From assembly GCA_019454045.1 (NCBI GenBank), contig SKCR01049645.1, forward strand, positions 248,001 to 312,000: DNA of 64,000 nucleotides, written 5' to 3'. A program made the translations under genes and the position numbers. Source of the DNA: Zanthoxylum bungeanum. Its lineage: Eukaryota; Streptophyta; Magnoliopsida; Sapindales; Rutaceae. Shown one piece after another: positions 36,785 to 49,719 of the stretch (position 1 is its first letter; every line of letters starts with the position of its first letter). Under the pieces are notes generated by a model. That model was given only the letters and a program-made list of their open reading frames with translations, ran no database searches and had not been told where the DNA came from.

Positions 36785-39700
36785 CTATATCCAGTCACTC
36801 AAGCATCTAATACCTGAACTATGTACATGTCGCTCAAACTTCTGCTGAGGAATGGCTTTCGTCAGTGGATCTGCAATGTTGTCCTCTGATGCGACCTTCT
36901 CGATCTTCACATCACCACGATGTATGATCTCACGAATCAGATGGGAACGTCGAAGAACATGCTTGGATCGTTGATGGGACCGCGGTTCCTTAGCCTGCGT
37001 TATAGCCCCGTTATTATCACAATACAATGGAACGGGCTCAGCTGCTAACGGAACTACTCCTAATCCAATTAGGAATTTTTGGATCCAAAATACCTCATTT
37101 GCTGCTTCAGCTGCAGTGATATACTCCGCTTCTGTTGTTGAATCGACAACAGTCTCTTGCTTGGAAGATTTCCAGCTCACTGCTCCGTTATTCAAACAAA
37201 ATATGTACCCGGATTGCGACTTATAGTCGTCTTTATCGGTTTGGAAACTTGCATCGGTATACCCAGTTACCTCAAGTTCTCCATCTCCATAGATTAAGAA
37301 AGCATCATTAGTTCATCTAAGATACTTAAGGATATTCTTAACCGCCATCCAGTGACCTTCACCTGGATCGGCCTGATAGCGACTACACATGCTCAGAGCA
37401 TAAGAGACATTAGGTCGCGTACATATCATGGCATACATGATCGATCCGACAGCCGAGGCGAACGGTATCCGACTCATGCTGTCTCTCTCATCTTGAGTTT
37501 TAGGACACATGTCCTTAGATAGAGTGACACCATGTGACATTGGCAACAGTCCCCTCTTGGACTGATCCACATTGAATCGTTTCAACACTTTATCAATGTA
37601 CGTACTCTGGAAGAGTCCAAGCAGCTTTCTAGATCTATCCCGGTAGATCTTTATTCCCAGAATAAAGGCTGCTTCTTCCAGATCTTTCATGGAGAATTTC
37701 AATGAAAGCCAAGCTTTCACCGACGTTAACATGGGAATGTCATTGCCAATAAGCAATACATCATCAACGTAAAGGACAATGAATGTCAGTGCTCTCCCAC
37801 TTACCTTCTTATATACACAAGGATCATCTTCGCTTTGAACAAAATCATATTCTTTTATAATCTCATCAAAGCGTTGGTTCCAAGAACGTGAAGCTTGCTT
37901 CAATCCATAAATGGATCGATTTAACTTACAAACCTTGTTTGCAAGTCTCGGCATGACAAAACCGTCATGCTGTTGCATATAAACATCCTCCAAAAGGTTT
38001 CCGTTAAGGAAAGTAGTTTTGACGTCCATCTGCCATATCTCGTAATCAAAATATGTAGCTATCGCAAGCATTATCCGAATGGATTTAATCATGGCAACAG
38101 GTAAGAAAGTTTCGTTGTAATCGACACCATGTCGTTGACGATACCCATTCGCTACAAGCCTAGCTTTGTACGTTTGTACGTTGCCATCCATGTCGGTTTT
38201 CCTCTTGAAGACCCATTTGCATCCAATAGGCTTTACGCCTTCTGGTGCATCAATCAGTGTCCAAAATTGGTTGGTATACATGGAATCCATTTCGGACTTC
38301 ATGGCCTCTTGCCATAAAACGGAATCAATATCTTGTATCGCTTCCTCATACGTAGTCGGTTCGTTATCCTCAATGAGATTAATATCTACATGAGGTGAGA
38401 TCAGAAACCCATACCTCTCAGGGTGTTTCCTGACTCACTCTGACCTACGCGGTCCTTGTGTAATCGAAGATTGTGGTACAGCTTCATCCCTGATGAACTG
38501 TTCATGTTCCGTTGAGGATTCAATGCCAGAAACAGTATCACTCCGATTTTCATCGAGTTCTACTTTCCTCCCACTAACCACTACATTTAGGAATTCTTTC
38601 TCAAGGAAAACCGCATGTAGAGCAACAAATACTTTGTTCTCTTGTGGGTGATAGAAGTAATATCATTTGGTTTCCCTAGGATATCCTACGAATAGGCATT
38701 TATCCGATTTGGGTTCAAGTTTGGTACCTTCCAAACGTTTGACGTATGCCCAGCATCCCCAAATCTTTGGGAATGAGAAACCCGGTTTCTTTCCTGTCCA
38801 TATCTCATACGGAGTCTATTGAACAAACTTTGACGGAACCTTATTCAAAATAAGTATTGCATTGTTTAATGCATATCCCCAGAAGGAAATAGGTAGCTCA
38901 GTGCGACTCATTATAGACCTCACCATGTCTAACAAAGTTCGGTTTCTCCGTTCGGACACACCGTTTAATTGTTGTGTTCCAGGAGGAGTCCACTGTGAAA
39001 GAATACCATATTCTTTCAAGTAGTCAAGAAACTCATTGCTCAAGTATTCACCACCACGGTTCGATCGTAATGTCTTAATACTTTTGCCGGTCTGTTTTTC
39101 AACTTCGTGTCGAAACTCTTTGAATTTCTCAAAAGTTTCCGACTTGTGTCTGATAAGATACACATAACCATAACGCGATGCATCATCCGTAAAGGTTACG
39201 AAGTATTCATATCCACCTCTAGCCTGGCTAGACATGGGCTTACAAACGTCACTATGAACTAGGGCTAACAGTTCGGTGGCACGTACACCTCTACCGCTAA
39301 AAGGTGACTTGGGCATTTTGCCTAATAAGCAAGATTCGCAGACGTCATATGAATTTGGATCAAATCCGTCCAAGTACCCACTCTTCGAAAGTGTGGATAT
39401 GCGAGTCTTGTTTATGTGTCCCAGACGACAATGCCACATATAAGTTTCATCTTTATGACTTACTTTAAGTCTTTTGTTTGTTACAGAATATGGTTGAGAT
39501 TGATTTATATTCAAAATATAAATACCATTATTTACAACAGCAGTGCAAATTTCTATATCATTTTTATACATAAAACACCCAGTGTTTCGAAATACAAAAG
39601 TATACCCACATTGGGTTAACAAAGATACAGAAATAATATTCCTAGTCAAACTAGGTACATAATAACAGTCCAAAAGTTCAAGTACATGCCCCGAGGGCAG

Positions 39701-40746
39701 TTCCAAAACAAAAGTGCCCACGGCCAAAACGGAAACAGATGTCCCATTTCCAACACGCAGATCAATCTCCCCTGACGCCAGTTTCCTGCTAGTCCGCAGA
39801 TCATGCACATCAGTACAAATGTGAGTACCACAACCAGAATCAAAAATCCAATTTTTAAAACTAGAAGTAGTCATGTTTATTTCTATAACAAACATACCTG
39901 AGGCAGGTGCCTTGCCCGCCTTTATCTCCTTCTGGAGCGCCTCGTACTCGAGGCAGTCACGCTTCCAGTGACCCCGCTTCCCACACTGAAGGCATATATC
40001 CTGAGATTTGTCCTTAGGCTTCCCGGAAGCCTTTGACGTTTTGCATTTGCCTTTCTTTTTCTTCTTCTTTTTAATACCTCCAGTCGCCCTGGGCCTAGCC
40101 CTCGGTGTCCGAGATGTAGAAATGAAGTGCGCCTCGCGCTTCTTGCCCTTAAGAAGATCCTTCTCTGCCTCACGTAGCGTGGATATCAGCTCTCCAAGAG
40201 TCTGCTATTGGTTCATCATGTTGTAGTTCATGATGAACGCACTCCAAGTGTCGGGGAAAGACTGCAAGATCAAATCTATAGAGGTCTCTATCTCAAAGAC
40301 AATCCCCATTTGTCCAAGCTGCTCAATATCGGCAATCATCTGTGTCACATGATGTTCAATAGACGTACCCTCTGACATCCGAGCATGGAAGAGCTTCTTC
40401 TGTAACTCATATCTCTGCGATCTAAGGTTAGATCGGTGTAGATCATTCAATTTCGCCAACATAGTATAGGGATCCAATCCCTTGTTCTGTCGACGGAATT
40501 GCTGAGTCATAGCAGCAAGCAAACATGATGATGAGAAGTTGCATTGTCATCGTTATGTGTCTTCCAAAGATCTAGCTCGAGCAACTGATCAGATCTGGGC
40601 TTAGGCCCAAGAGGTCTCTCTATAGTATATAGAAGCCTCTCAGATCCAAGGACTATCCTTAGATTCATGTCCCAATCAGAAAAATTAGTCCCGTTGAAGA
40701 CATTATCGCCCATGATGATGTCACAGACACTACTCTTTCCAGTCAT
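36785..40746 (-). pseudogene. Copia gag-pol polyprotein, one frame with five stops and one gag frameshift
   Basis: Domains in order: gag (from 40746, FNGTNFSDWDMNLR; frame changes near 40540), gag core (DPYTMLAKLNDLHR), CCHC knuckle CLQCGKRGHWKRDC (about 40000-39960), protease WIFDSGCGTHIC, integrase with HCRLGH zinc finger and HSDVC, reverse transcriptase with WQMDVKTTFLNG and the YVDD box intact, and RNase H with DSTTEAEY and NIADPLTKA. It ends at 36785. From 40522 everything is in the same frame, with stops at about 40204, 38814, 38670, 38437 and 37310. Two stops lie where Arg codons are expected. The integrase has N in RSNRGGEY where relatives have the second catalytic Asp. It is inactive. 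Confidence 0.93.
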
Positions 40747-42940
40747 TTTAATTGCGATAATCTAATTATCCAATTAACAATGTAGGGTACAGTCCAACTT
40801 TTACAAGAAAAATAACATTATATTAGTCCAACTAATAAAATAATTTTGACGAAATATTTGAAAGCGCGTAAAGCTAAGTATTCGAACGAAATTGCAAGTT
40901 CAATACTAGCCTCCCACAATTTTTCAGCGAGCCTCTAACCCTCCGTCGAGTACTCGGGAAACCCAGTTTCCTAGTGGGCTAGGATCCCGTTAAATAACGC
41001 ACAACCTTGACTTTGGCCAACAAGCTGTATGATATTTAACTAGGTAGATCTCAAAGATCAATTGGATCTAATCCAATTCCTAGATCCGGTAGGTGGACAT
41101 CCAGTCTGAAATATATATACAATATATATGCCAATACATCCAATGTATTTCCTAACCTATTTCCTCTGAATCAATTAAGCCTTGGCTTTGGCACAACAAG
41201 CTTAATGATTCCAGTTAAGTGGGACCCATTGACGTGGGAAAGTTTCGTAATCAATGTCGATGGACAAGAAGTGATCTTGACTTTGGCCAACAAATCAAAA
41301 CTTGGACAAGACACCAATATGGAACAAAACTTTCATGATTCAAACACATCCGCGATATGACAAAGGCCTTGACTTTGGCCAACAAGCCAATGCCAATCTT
41401 GGATCTTGAGTAAGAATCACACAATGGAAGGAAATATCGCTTAATATGTTTTGAGGGATTTTCGCGTAAATTGGCAACCAATTTATTATCTTTGTTAGGT
41501 CTCATCATCATACACCCTTAAACATGCAATCTAAACACATAATAACGCACAAAAGTAAATTAATAACGATATGCGGATGGATATTTAACAACTTCTTCCT
41601 AGAACAATCACTCACTCCATTTCCTCTCCTCCCCGCTAGCACTATTATACTTCTACCCAATTACATAATACAATAATAGAAACCTCATTACATTGAGGGG
41701 AATTAGGTGAGAAGAGAATACAAAGAAATAATGAGAGATAAGGCTGGACACGCAGGTCCAATTTATAAATTCCAAATTTACAACAATTTATAAAATTGCC
41801 CTTTTCCTTCTAATATCCATCCGATATACGCTATTCATTCAACACATCCATATATTCATTCATAGCATGCAATTCAACCAATCTAATCCAATTAATTAGT
41901 CTTTGAATTATGTGATCATCCAATGTTCAAACAACGATTTGATTTTTGCGCGAGTTCAACTCGTTTGAGAATAAGTACTCAAAGTACGAATTCTTGAATT
42001 ATATCGAACTACTCGTTAAATCTAATTTAATTCGTATTCAATACTAATTCATTTATTTAATTCTGAATTAAATATCTACACTTTTTAATGCGCTTTAATG
42101 ATTTAGATTCCAAATCTAATCTAATCGGGTCTCAAAGCCCAACTAACATCCAATGTTTGTTTAATTAAAGTCCGATGGGCTTTCAATTGATTTCATAAGG
42201 CATGGTCTTTGGTCACTATGGGTCAAACCCAATTATCAAGCCCAATTAAGGAATCACCCTCATTTGCCAAAAGAAAACAATTTTAAGCCCATAAGGCCCA
42301 ATTAAACTTTTAAAGCCCATTTATTACATTTGGACTTAATGGAATGATTTAGGCCCAATTTGGATCCAATCCAATTGGCCTAAACCAACTTGGCCCAACC
42401 AAGCCCATTATGCCCAAATATAACATTTTCAAGCCCAATTCAAAATTAAGCCCAATTAACCAAATTTTAAAATTCCAAATTTTATAACTTAATTAATTAA
42501 AGTGTAATACATCAATTAATTACTAAATCAATATTTCCAAAATACATTTTAACAATTAATTATGTATCCTATTTGTTCAACTAATGTCCAACATTCTTGA
42601 ATCAAAAAATCAAGTCCATACATGCTAATTTGTTCTCGGCCAAGGTAAGGATTTTTGTCCGATTTCTTTCAATCCAATCGAATTACAAATCGACATTTCC
42701 AATTCGTTTCAAGTCATCCAATGAGCATCAAAACAAAAAATACCAAGAACCTAGGGTAACAACATGATTCGGCCAAGCCTATCCAAGGGGTAAAAATTGA
42801 TCCAATCAATAATACATGAAATTGATCCAATCCAACCTCAATATATCAACATTCAAGCATACTCAATCAATTAATTTTATCAAATCATGCTCAAAATGAA
42901 TTTACCCAAATTTTACCCTAATTCATTTCATGCTCATTTT
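40747..42940 (-). other. Copia leader, no gene
   Basis: About 2.2 kb between primer site and gag without coding sequence. It holds four copies of a motif close to CCTTGACTTTGGCCAACAAG (about 41005, 41180, 41275 and 41366) and a stretch rich in AAGCCCAATT words (42130-42450). Confidence 0.7.
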
Positions 42941-42956
42941 GGCTCAATGATACCAT
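42941..42956 (-). other. Variant primer binding site
   Basis: On the minus strand ATGGTATCATTGAGCC follows the LTR end. It resembles the initiator tRNA-Met site TGGTATCAGAGCC with a two-base insertion or equivalent change. Confidence 0.7.
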
Positions 42957-44876
42957 TGTTGGGTTTCTAGGTTTATTCCCAATATCAAATAAGCATTAAA
43001 ATCATTAATGAATATCAAAGAAGTGAGGTGGAAACACACTTACATTGAGCATTTTGTGGATGCGTCAAACAACAAAATTTCTCCTCCAAGCAGTCCTAGA
43101 ATTCGGCCAAGATGAAAGCACAAGCTCCAAGCTTTGTTTTGTCTTTCCAAGCTCTTGAATAGGTTTCCCTATCACCTTGATATGATCCTTGAAAAGTGTT
43201 ATCCCTTTGAGAACTTTTGCAACAAACATCCTTCAAGAATTTCCTTCAAATTCGGTCAAGAACAAGAAAGAAAATTTGGGAGAGTTTTCTTTTTATTGGT
43301 TTCGGTCAAGTAGTGAGAGAATGGAAGAAGTGTGTTTATTTCAAAAACAATAAATAATCATATACCAAAAGTTAGATTTGGTAAAGGTCACAAACATCTT
43401 TCATTTGGAGTGTTTTACACACTTTAACCAACTCACCTAACCCATCAACCTAAAGTGAATAAATGTGACATGTGATGTGATGGTTGATGTGACATGTGGG
43501 CCCTACTCGATTCCGAATGCGAGTGGGCCCACAATACTCCCGGGCTCGGGTTCGCTAATTCCAAATTAACGAACTTCCGTCGCGACGTAATTAAATCGAA
43601 TTTAATTAAACAATTAAGCCTAGCAAAATTACTATTCACATCGCTAATGAATTAATTCTAAATTAACTCGTTTGCCCGAATTAAAATCCAATTTTAATTC
43701 CGCGTCGAAATCTAATCTCGAATAATATATCAATATATTATTTTATCGATTAATTCCAAATTAATCTTTCTATCTCTTCTAATAGTACTTTATCCTAGAT
43801 AAAGTCTCTCCGTAATTAATCCCAGATTAATTTAGCTCGAATCATACGTCATTGGTGAATCTTCGGGAAGCGACCCAAGAGATCCCTGGATATGTTGGCA
43901 GTAAATCCGGTCGTCGGACTATCCGAACACGTACGTACCAAGTACTACGTTTTTACCGATTTACGAGACAAAGTTGGCTTCTAGCAAAGCGCCATGCCTA
44001 CCCAATTCTCCAGAAATATTCTTAATGGAATATATGATCTTTAACAGGCGGTAGTATACGTAGTATTACGTATTGCAATCCAGTATCGGATGATCACATG
44101 CAAGGTCTGGGGCTGGTACAGTGTCTGCCTCGTACGAAGCATATATTGGATCACTAGCAACTAGTCTATTTATTATCGGATAATCATGACCAAGTCATAT
44201 TATCCCGATGGTTGCAACCCTTAGAGAACCAGTTTTTATCCCTGCGTGATCATCATCTCCATATGACTGGAGTGATACTTATGTCTTGACATCACATCCA
44301 ATACACTACGATTCTCAATAAACCCAGAAGAGGCGTACACAGAACCTGTTAAAGTCCTGGACGACCAAAACCAAAGCGTATTGATTGTCGCAAGTACTAG
44401 CGATGCAAGTCTCAGGTTAAGACCAAATACACCTACCCTGAAGCGGACTCCCATAGACATATAGTCATACTACCAATGAGATTTTGCGGGGTCTATCCAG
44501 AGCGAAGCTGTTTTCCGTACCATCGGTAAAACACAACCTCATACCACACTTGCATAAGTATCTAATACTTAAATATATGAGAACTATATTGTTACGCTTC
44601 CATAACACGCACAAGTGCGATACTAGTCTATTCCGCATTATCAATGTCCAGTCTCGATAATACTACGACTAGGGATATTTAATGATTAAACCTTTATGGA
44701 TTTATACTGTCTCATATCATCTCAATCCGGAACTAATCATAAGGACTTTCATCATTCACACATTTAAGTAATCTAATACGAAATGATAAAAGGTAATTTC
44801 CATTACTACATGGTTAATTTGTACAAAACCACAATGTTTTTACAAACAGGACGCTATGGGTCATAACTGTCCAACA
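42957..44876 (-). repeat. 5' LTR of the copia element
   Basis: 1,920 bp, TGTTGGG...CCAACA, almost identical to the solo LTR 33091-35008 and a more distant relative of the solo LTR 47847-49719. Single-base differences from the first copy are scattered. Confidence 0.92.
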
Positions 44877-46566
44877 CTTTTCACCTTGAGTGAACTTGTT
44901 CACAATGCATTGCAAGTCGTCTACTTTCTTATTCAAATCATCATTTTTAAATTTCAATGATTCAGAAACACATGATGATTTATAAGTAGATACTTTATTT
45001 TGCATGTTCTCTACACAATGTTCATATTCTTTTTTTAAACACATATCCTCATTATCTAAAGTATGAATTTGTTCAATAAGAGATGCTTGCTAATTTTGAT
45101 CAATTAATACATCATTTCATGCTTAGTCTTTAAGTAAATATCATCATTTTCCAAAGCACGAGTTTTATCCAAACATGATGCATGTTCATGTTGAAGTGAT
45201 GTATATTATTCCTTAATCAAATTACATTTCTTTCTAAGAGCAACATATTTATCATGCTAATCATTCAACATGTCGAGCATTTCATCACAATTGAAAATAT
45301 CATTTTTAGAACTAATAATGCTTTCATTTTCCAATTCCCCTCTTGGATTTTCACTAGCCATGAATGTCAAATTATAAATTTCATCATTAGTTGAATTAGG
45401 ATCAATTTTTCATTCATTTAATTGACTATTTCCCTCATTTAGCAATTCTAAGAATTTTCATAATTCATGTGCATTTGTAAATTTGGGAATCTTGTCAATT
45501 ATGCTTTTATCTAATACTTCGTATAAAAATTTAAGTGCGTTAGAATTTACTGAAGTTTTTTGCCCTCCAGTTATCTCTTTATATCCACAAATATAGTATG
45601 AGAACAACAATATGCGCATCCTCATTTTCCAAAATTTTAAGTCCGTTCCATCATAAAATGAGGGTCTATCGGTGAATGCTCATTCGATGAATTATATTGT
45701 ACAGCTTGTAGAGGTACTGGAGTTTTACATGGATCAATTTTCATCTTCCATTGATCGTAAATGTTTTGTAGAGTGGCTGATTATGCCACCACAAGATCCG
45801 GTGTCTGTTTGTAAGGATTGTAGACTGAGTGGTCTTTGCTTGCTATGAATCGCTAAGGCCCCACAGTGGGCGCCAAATTGTGGATGCTGGATTTCGGCCG
45901 AGGTCCACAATCGAGAATTTGTAGGTTGGGGGCACTAGCGATCCTGCAAGACAAAGGTAGAGTGAGGCGGGAGTAGACTACCCACCGGTGTGGTGGGTGC
46001 CGGGGGCACTCTGACGCCCAAGTCAGTAGTATGAAATGAGCAGTAAATGAGTAAAATGTGAAAGCAAGGTTTGTTGTTACCTTGACCTCTTTGGGTGGCC
46101 GTGAGGACGGTGACAGGTGTTTAAGGGAATGAGAAGCTCTGAGAGCTTGTGTCAGAGGGCAGAAGTTTGTAAGAGAGAAGTGAAGCTTGGATTGGAGAAC
46201 TCTGACTCTCTCTCTCCCCCTGGACCTCATGAATTATGCTTCATTTTATAGGTGGAGAAAGATCAATTCTCTGGTCTGCACATGGGAAATGGGTCCCCAT
46301 AACATGCTTATTGTCTCTGCTTTCGGCGGGGGATAATATTTTGTATGTGGAGATATATTCTTTTTTGGGGAAAAGAGAGAAACGGTTAAATGGTTTGTCC
46401 TTTTGTTTTTGTAAAGGGTTTAGCGTTTAATGGGTTGGGTTATTGCTTTGGGCCTCTCCTGATATTGGGTTCGAAGTGAAAGACAATTTTACCCTTGGCC
46501 CAAATTTGGCACGTACAGAGGTCATGATCGATTCTTGGATGATTAAGTCTTTATTGAGAAAACCTC
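44877..46566 (-). pseudogene. Sirevirus-like gag N-terminal part, second duplicate
   Basis: Colinear with 35009-35891 base by base apart from scattered changes: the coiled-coil LKFKNDDLNKKVDDLQCIVN and the acidic linker are present. It is interrupted at 45716-46517 by a short LTR-type insertion that the first copy lacks. Stops and shifts mean no gag protein is made. Confidence 0.75.
45716..46517 (-). mobile_element. 802-bp insertion: one LTR, primer site and a short tail, target duplication GAGGT
   Basis: It is flanked by GAGGT at 45711-45715 and 46518-46522, and the duplicate locus shows the empty site. On the minus strand it starts TGTACGTGCC and has a TATA box (CCTATAAAATGA, 46252-46241). 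An LTR-like end CCAGCATCCACA is at 45879, followed by TTTGGCGCCCACTGTGGGGC, which looks like a primer binding site. About 140 bp more follow, with no second LTR. It is probably a truncated or rearranged small LTR element. The family is not recognised. Confidence 0.72.
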
Positions 46567-47846
46567 ACTCTAATACCAATTGATATTACTTATAATCACT
46601 CAATAAACACAATCTCTATACTAAAGTGGGAGAGGTGGTGAATTGTATAATGGCCTAAATATGTGGAAATAAAATTTCTTGCAGATTTTATGCTACTAAG
46701 TTAGTAGATTTACCAATTAGGCTTAAGTCAATTTTCTCAATAACAATATATCGCCTAATTGTAAGTTTCTAATTAATTACATTTGTTACATCTATATTTT
46801 ATGTGTATGTCCCGAGATATTTTGTTAGATGAATATCGTTATTCCAAAAGTCATTTATGATTATGAGAGTCAATGATATTTATACGAATAAGTCTCAAAT
46901 TAAGTTCATGGTCAAATGTGATTATTATACATGACAATAATATTTCACTCGATCAAAATTATTGTGTGTCTCTTAGATTGACATTTGATGTTAAGAGAAT
47001 GAATGATGAGTCTCATATCATAAGTGAAATTACCTACAAGCATACAACAAACACAATCTTTATACCTAAGAGAATGGGTGAATTGGGTAGTGGCCTAAAT
47101 ATACAGAAATAAAATTTCTTACCGATTTTACGCTACTAAGTTAGTAACTTTACCAATTAGGCTTAGGTCAATTTTCTCAATCACAATATATCGCCTAAAT
47201 GCAAGTTTCTAATTAATATGCAAATATAAAAATAAACTTGCGATAATTAAAAGTTAATGGATAGAAAAAATGACACTGGTGATATAGCGGTTAGGCTAAC
47301 TCTTTGCCTTCGTCCATTTCCCCAAGCCACGCTTGAAGATTTCTATTAAGTTGAATCCACAACTTATACCGAGTTTTCTGTGGTCACTCGCAACTAAGAG
47401 TTTTGTCCCCTAAGTTCACTCCAAACTTTTACAAAAGAGTTTGATCACCTAGGCTCACTCTTTAAATGTAACACCTCACCAGAGGCATGATGATCAAAAC
47501 TGTAACACCCCGCCAGAGGTAGGATGTTATTGGCAGGAGACAGGATTAACCCATCTTCATAAGCCTCTGAATTCACCGAAAATTCGACATGATGTATCCT
47601 AAAATCGGACAAATAAAAGGATCTCAGGTCCACATAGATCTAATCAAAATTATATTCTAAGGGCTCCGCCCTCACTATTTATCAACACTCAAGGGCTCTG
47701 TGCCCACCATATCATAAACAATCAAATTTTAACTTATTAATACAAACCACGTGCTCAGTACGATAAATAAAATAATAAATCAGATATCCTAATCTTTTAA
47801 CACTTTTCCTAGGACACTTACAAGGGTGACTGCCGCTTGGGTGATC

Positions 47847-49719
47847 TGTTGGGTTCCTAGAACATGCCAAGGATCTTCTAATCATGCTATATGTGTGAAT
47901 ACTCAAAGAAGTTACGGAAAAAACTTACATTGATCGGATTTTGAATGTATGAAGTTCAAAACTTTTTATCCTTTGAGAAGAGCTTCAAGCCTTTCTTTGT
48001 GTTCCAAACTCTAGGGATTAGTTTCCCTAACACCTTGTTTGCTCTTTGAATGTGCTAGCAATGAAGAAATTTTGCAACAAAATCTCTAAGAGGAGAAAGG
48101 AAGCTCACGACACTAGGAGGGAGAAGAAGAGAGTTTTAGTTTTTTTTGTGTATTTGATTTTCTAAAAATCAATTATCATTTACCAAATCCAAGTTTTTGG
48201 TATATGTCATTCCAAATAATAAAATAATGAAGAGTGTTGGATTTTGGTTGAGTGAAAAACAAGCAATCTAATGCTTACACTCAACCTTTACCAAATTCCA
48301 TCAAGTGTCAAACATATTGATGTAAGTTGGTGGGCCCTACTTTAAATTCCGAATTTAAGTTGAACAATCCAACACGCATCTTCGCTCGGGCCCGAGTTCG
48401 TTTAATTCCGAATTAACGAATTTGTCGTTGCGACATTATTATTAAAGTCGCTTACGAATTAATTCTAAATTAATTCATTTGCCCGAATTAAAATCCAATT
48501 TTAATTCCGCGTTGAAATCTAATTTCAATTAATATATCGAATATATTATTTAATCGATCAATTCCAAATTAATCGTTCTCTCTTTTCTATTCATATTTTA
48601 TCCTAGATAAATTCTTACCGTAATTAATCCTAGATTAATTTTCTCTCTCTTATAATTAATCCCAGATTAATTCTGTTCGAGTCAAACGTCATCGGTGAAT
48701 CTTTGGGAAGTGACCCATGAGATCCCTGGACATGTTGGCAGTAAATCTGGTCGTCGGACTATCCGAACACGTGCGTACCCGGTACCACGTTCTTACCGAT
48801 TTACAAGACATGGTTGGCTTCTAGCAAAGCACCGTGTCTACCCAATTCTCCAGAAATATTCTTTTAAGGAATACATAATCTATACCAAGCGTAGTATACT
48901 AAGTATTGCGTATTTCGATCCAGTGTCAGATGTCACATGCTAGGCTTGGGGCTGGAATTGTGTCTGCCCCATACGAAGTATATATTGGATCACTAGCAAG
49001 TAGTCTCTTTAATCAGATAATAATGACCTTGTCATATTATCCCGATAGTTGCAACATATTAGAGTACCGGTTCTGTATCCCTACGTGATCATCATCTCCA
49101 TATGACTGAAGTGACACTTCCTTATTGACATCACACCCAATACACTACGATTCTCAATAAACCCAGAAGAGGCGTACTCAGAACCTGTTAAAGCCCCGAA
49201 CGACCAAAACCAAAACGTATTGATTGTCGCAAGTATTAGCGATGCAAGTCTCAGGTTAAGACCAAATACACCTACCCTGATTCAGATTCCCATAGACACA
49301 TAGTCATACTACCAATGAGATTCCGAGGGGTCTATCCAGAGTGAAGCTGTTCCCGTACCATCGGTAAATAAAACCTCATATTACACTTGCATGAGTATCC
49401 AATACCCAAATATATGAGAACTATGACGTTACGCTTCCATAACGCGCACAAGTGTAATACTAGCCTATTCCGCATTATCGATGTCCAGTCTCGATAATAC
49501 TATGACTAGGGATATTTAATGATTAAACCTTTTGTGGATTGATACTGTCTCATATCGTATTAATCCGGAACTAATCATAAGGACTTTTATCATTTATATA
49601 TTCAAGTAATCTAATTACAAAATGATAAAATAGCAATTTCCTTTATCACATAGTTAATTTGTACAAAAAACACAATGTCTTTTACAAATAGTGATGTTAT
49701 GTGTCACAATTGTCCAACA
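47847..49719 (-). mobile_element. Solo copia LTR, target duplication TGATC
   Basis: 1,873 bp, TGTTGGG...CCAACA, flanked by TGATC at 47842-47846 and 49720-49724. The interrupted word is confirmed by the uninterrupted relative near 19450-19530. It is the same family as 33091-35008 and 42957-44876 but clearly more diverged, so it is an independent insertion. Confidence 0.9.

Larger units (their letters stand above)
36775..44876 (-). mobile_element. Copia retrotransposon lacking its 3' LTR
   Basis: Minus-strand order: 5' LTR (44876-42957), primer site (42956-42941), a long leader, gag-pol in one frame with stops, then a polypurine tract (minus AAGTGGGAGATTG, about 36777-36789) and only the first few bases of the 3' LTR (TGTTG). 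The missing 3' LTR is replaced by the truncated Sirevirus-like LTR. The matching solo LTR at 33091-35008 lies in a duplicate of the same target site. The right flank is CTTTT, the same target sequence as for the solo LTR. Confidence 0.88.

Noticed and set aside
45853..46230. 125-codon minus-strand open frame in the 802-bp insertion
   Set aside because: Its ATG lies about 11 bases after the TATA box, before the likely transcript start, and the composition is that of an LTR leader.
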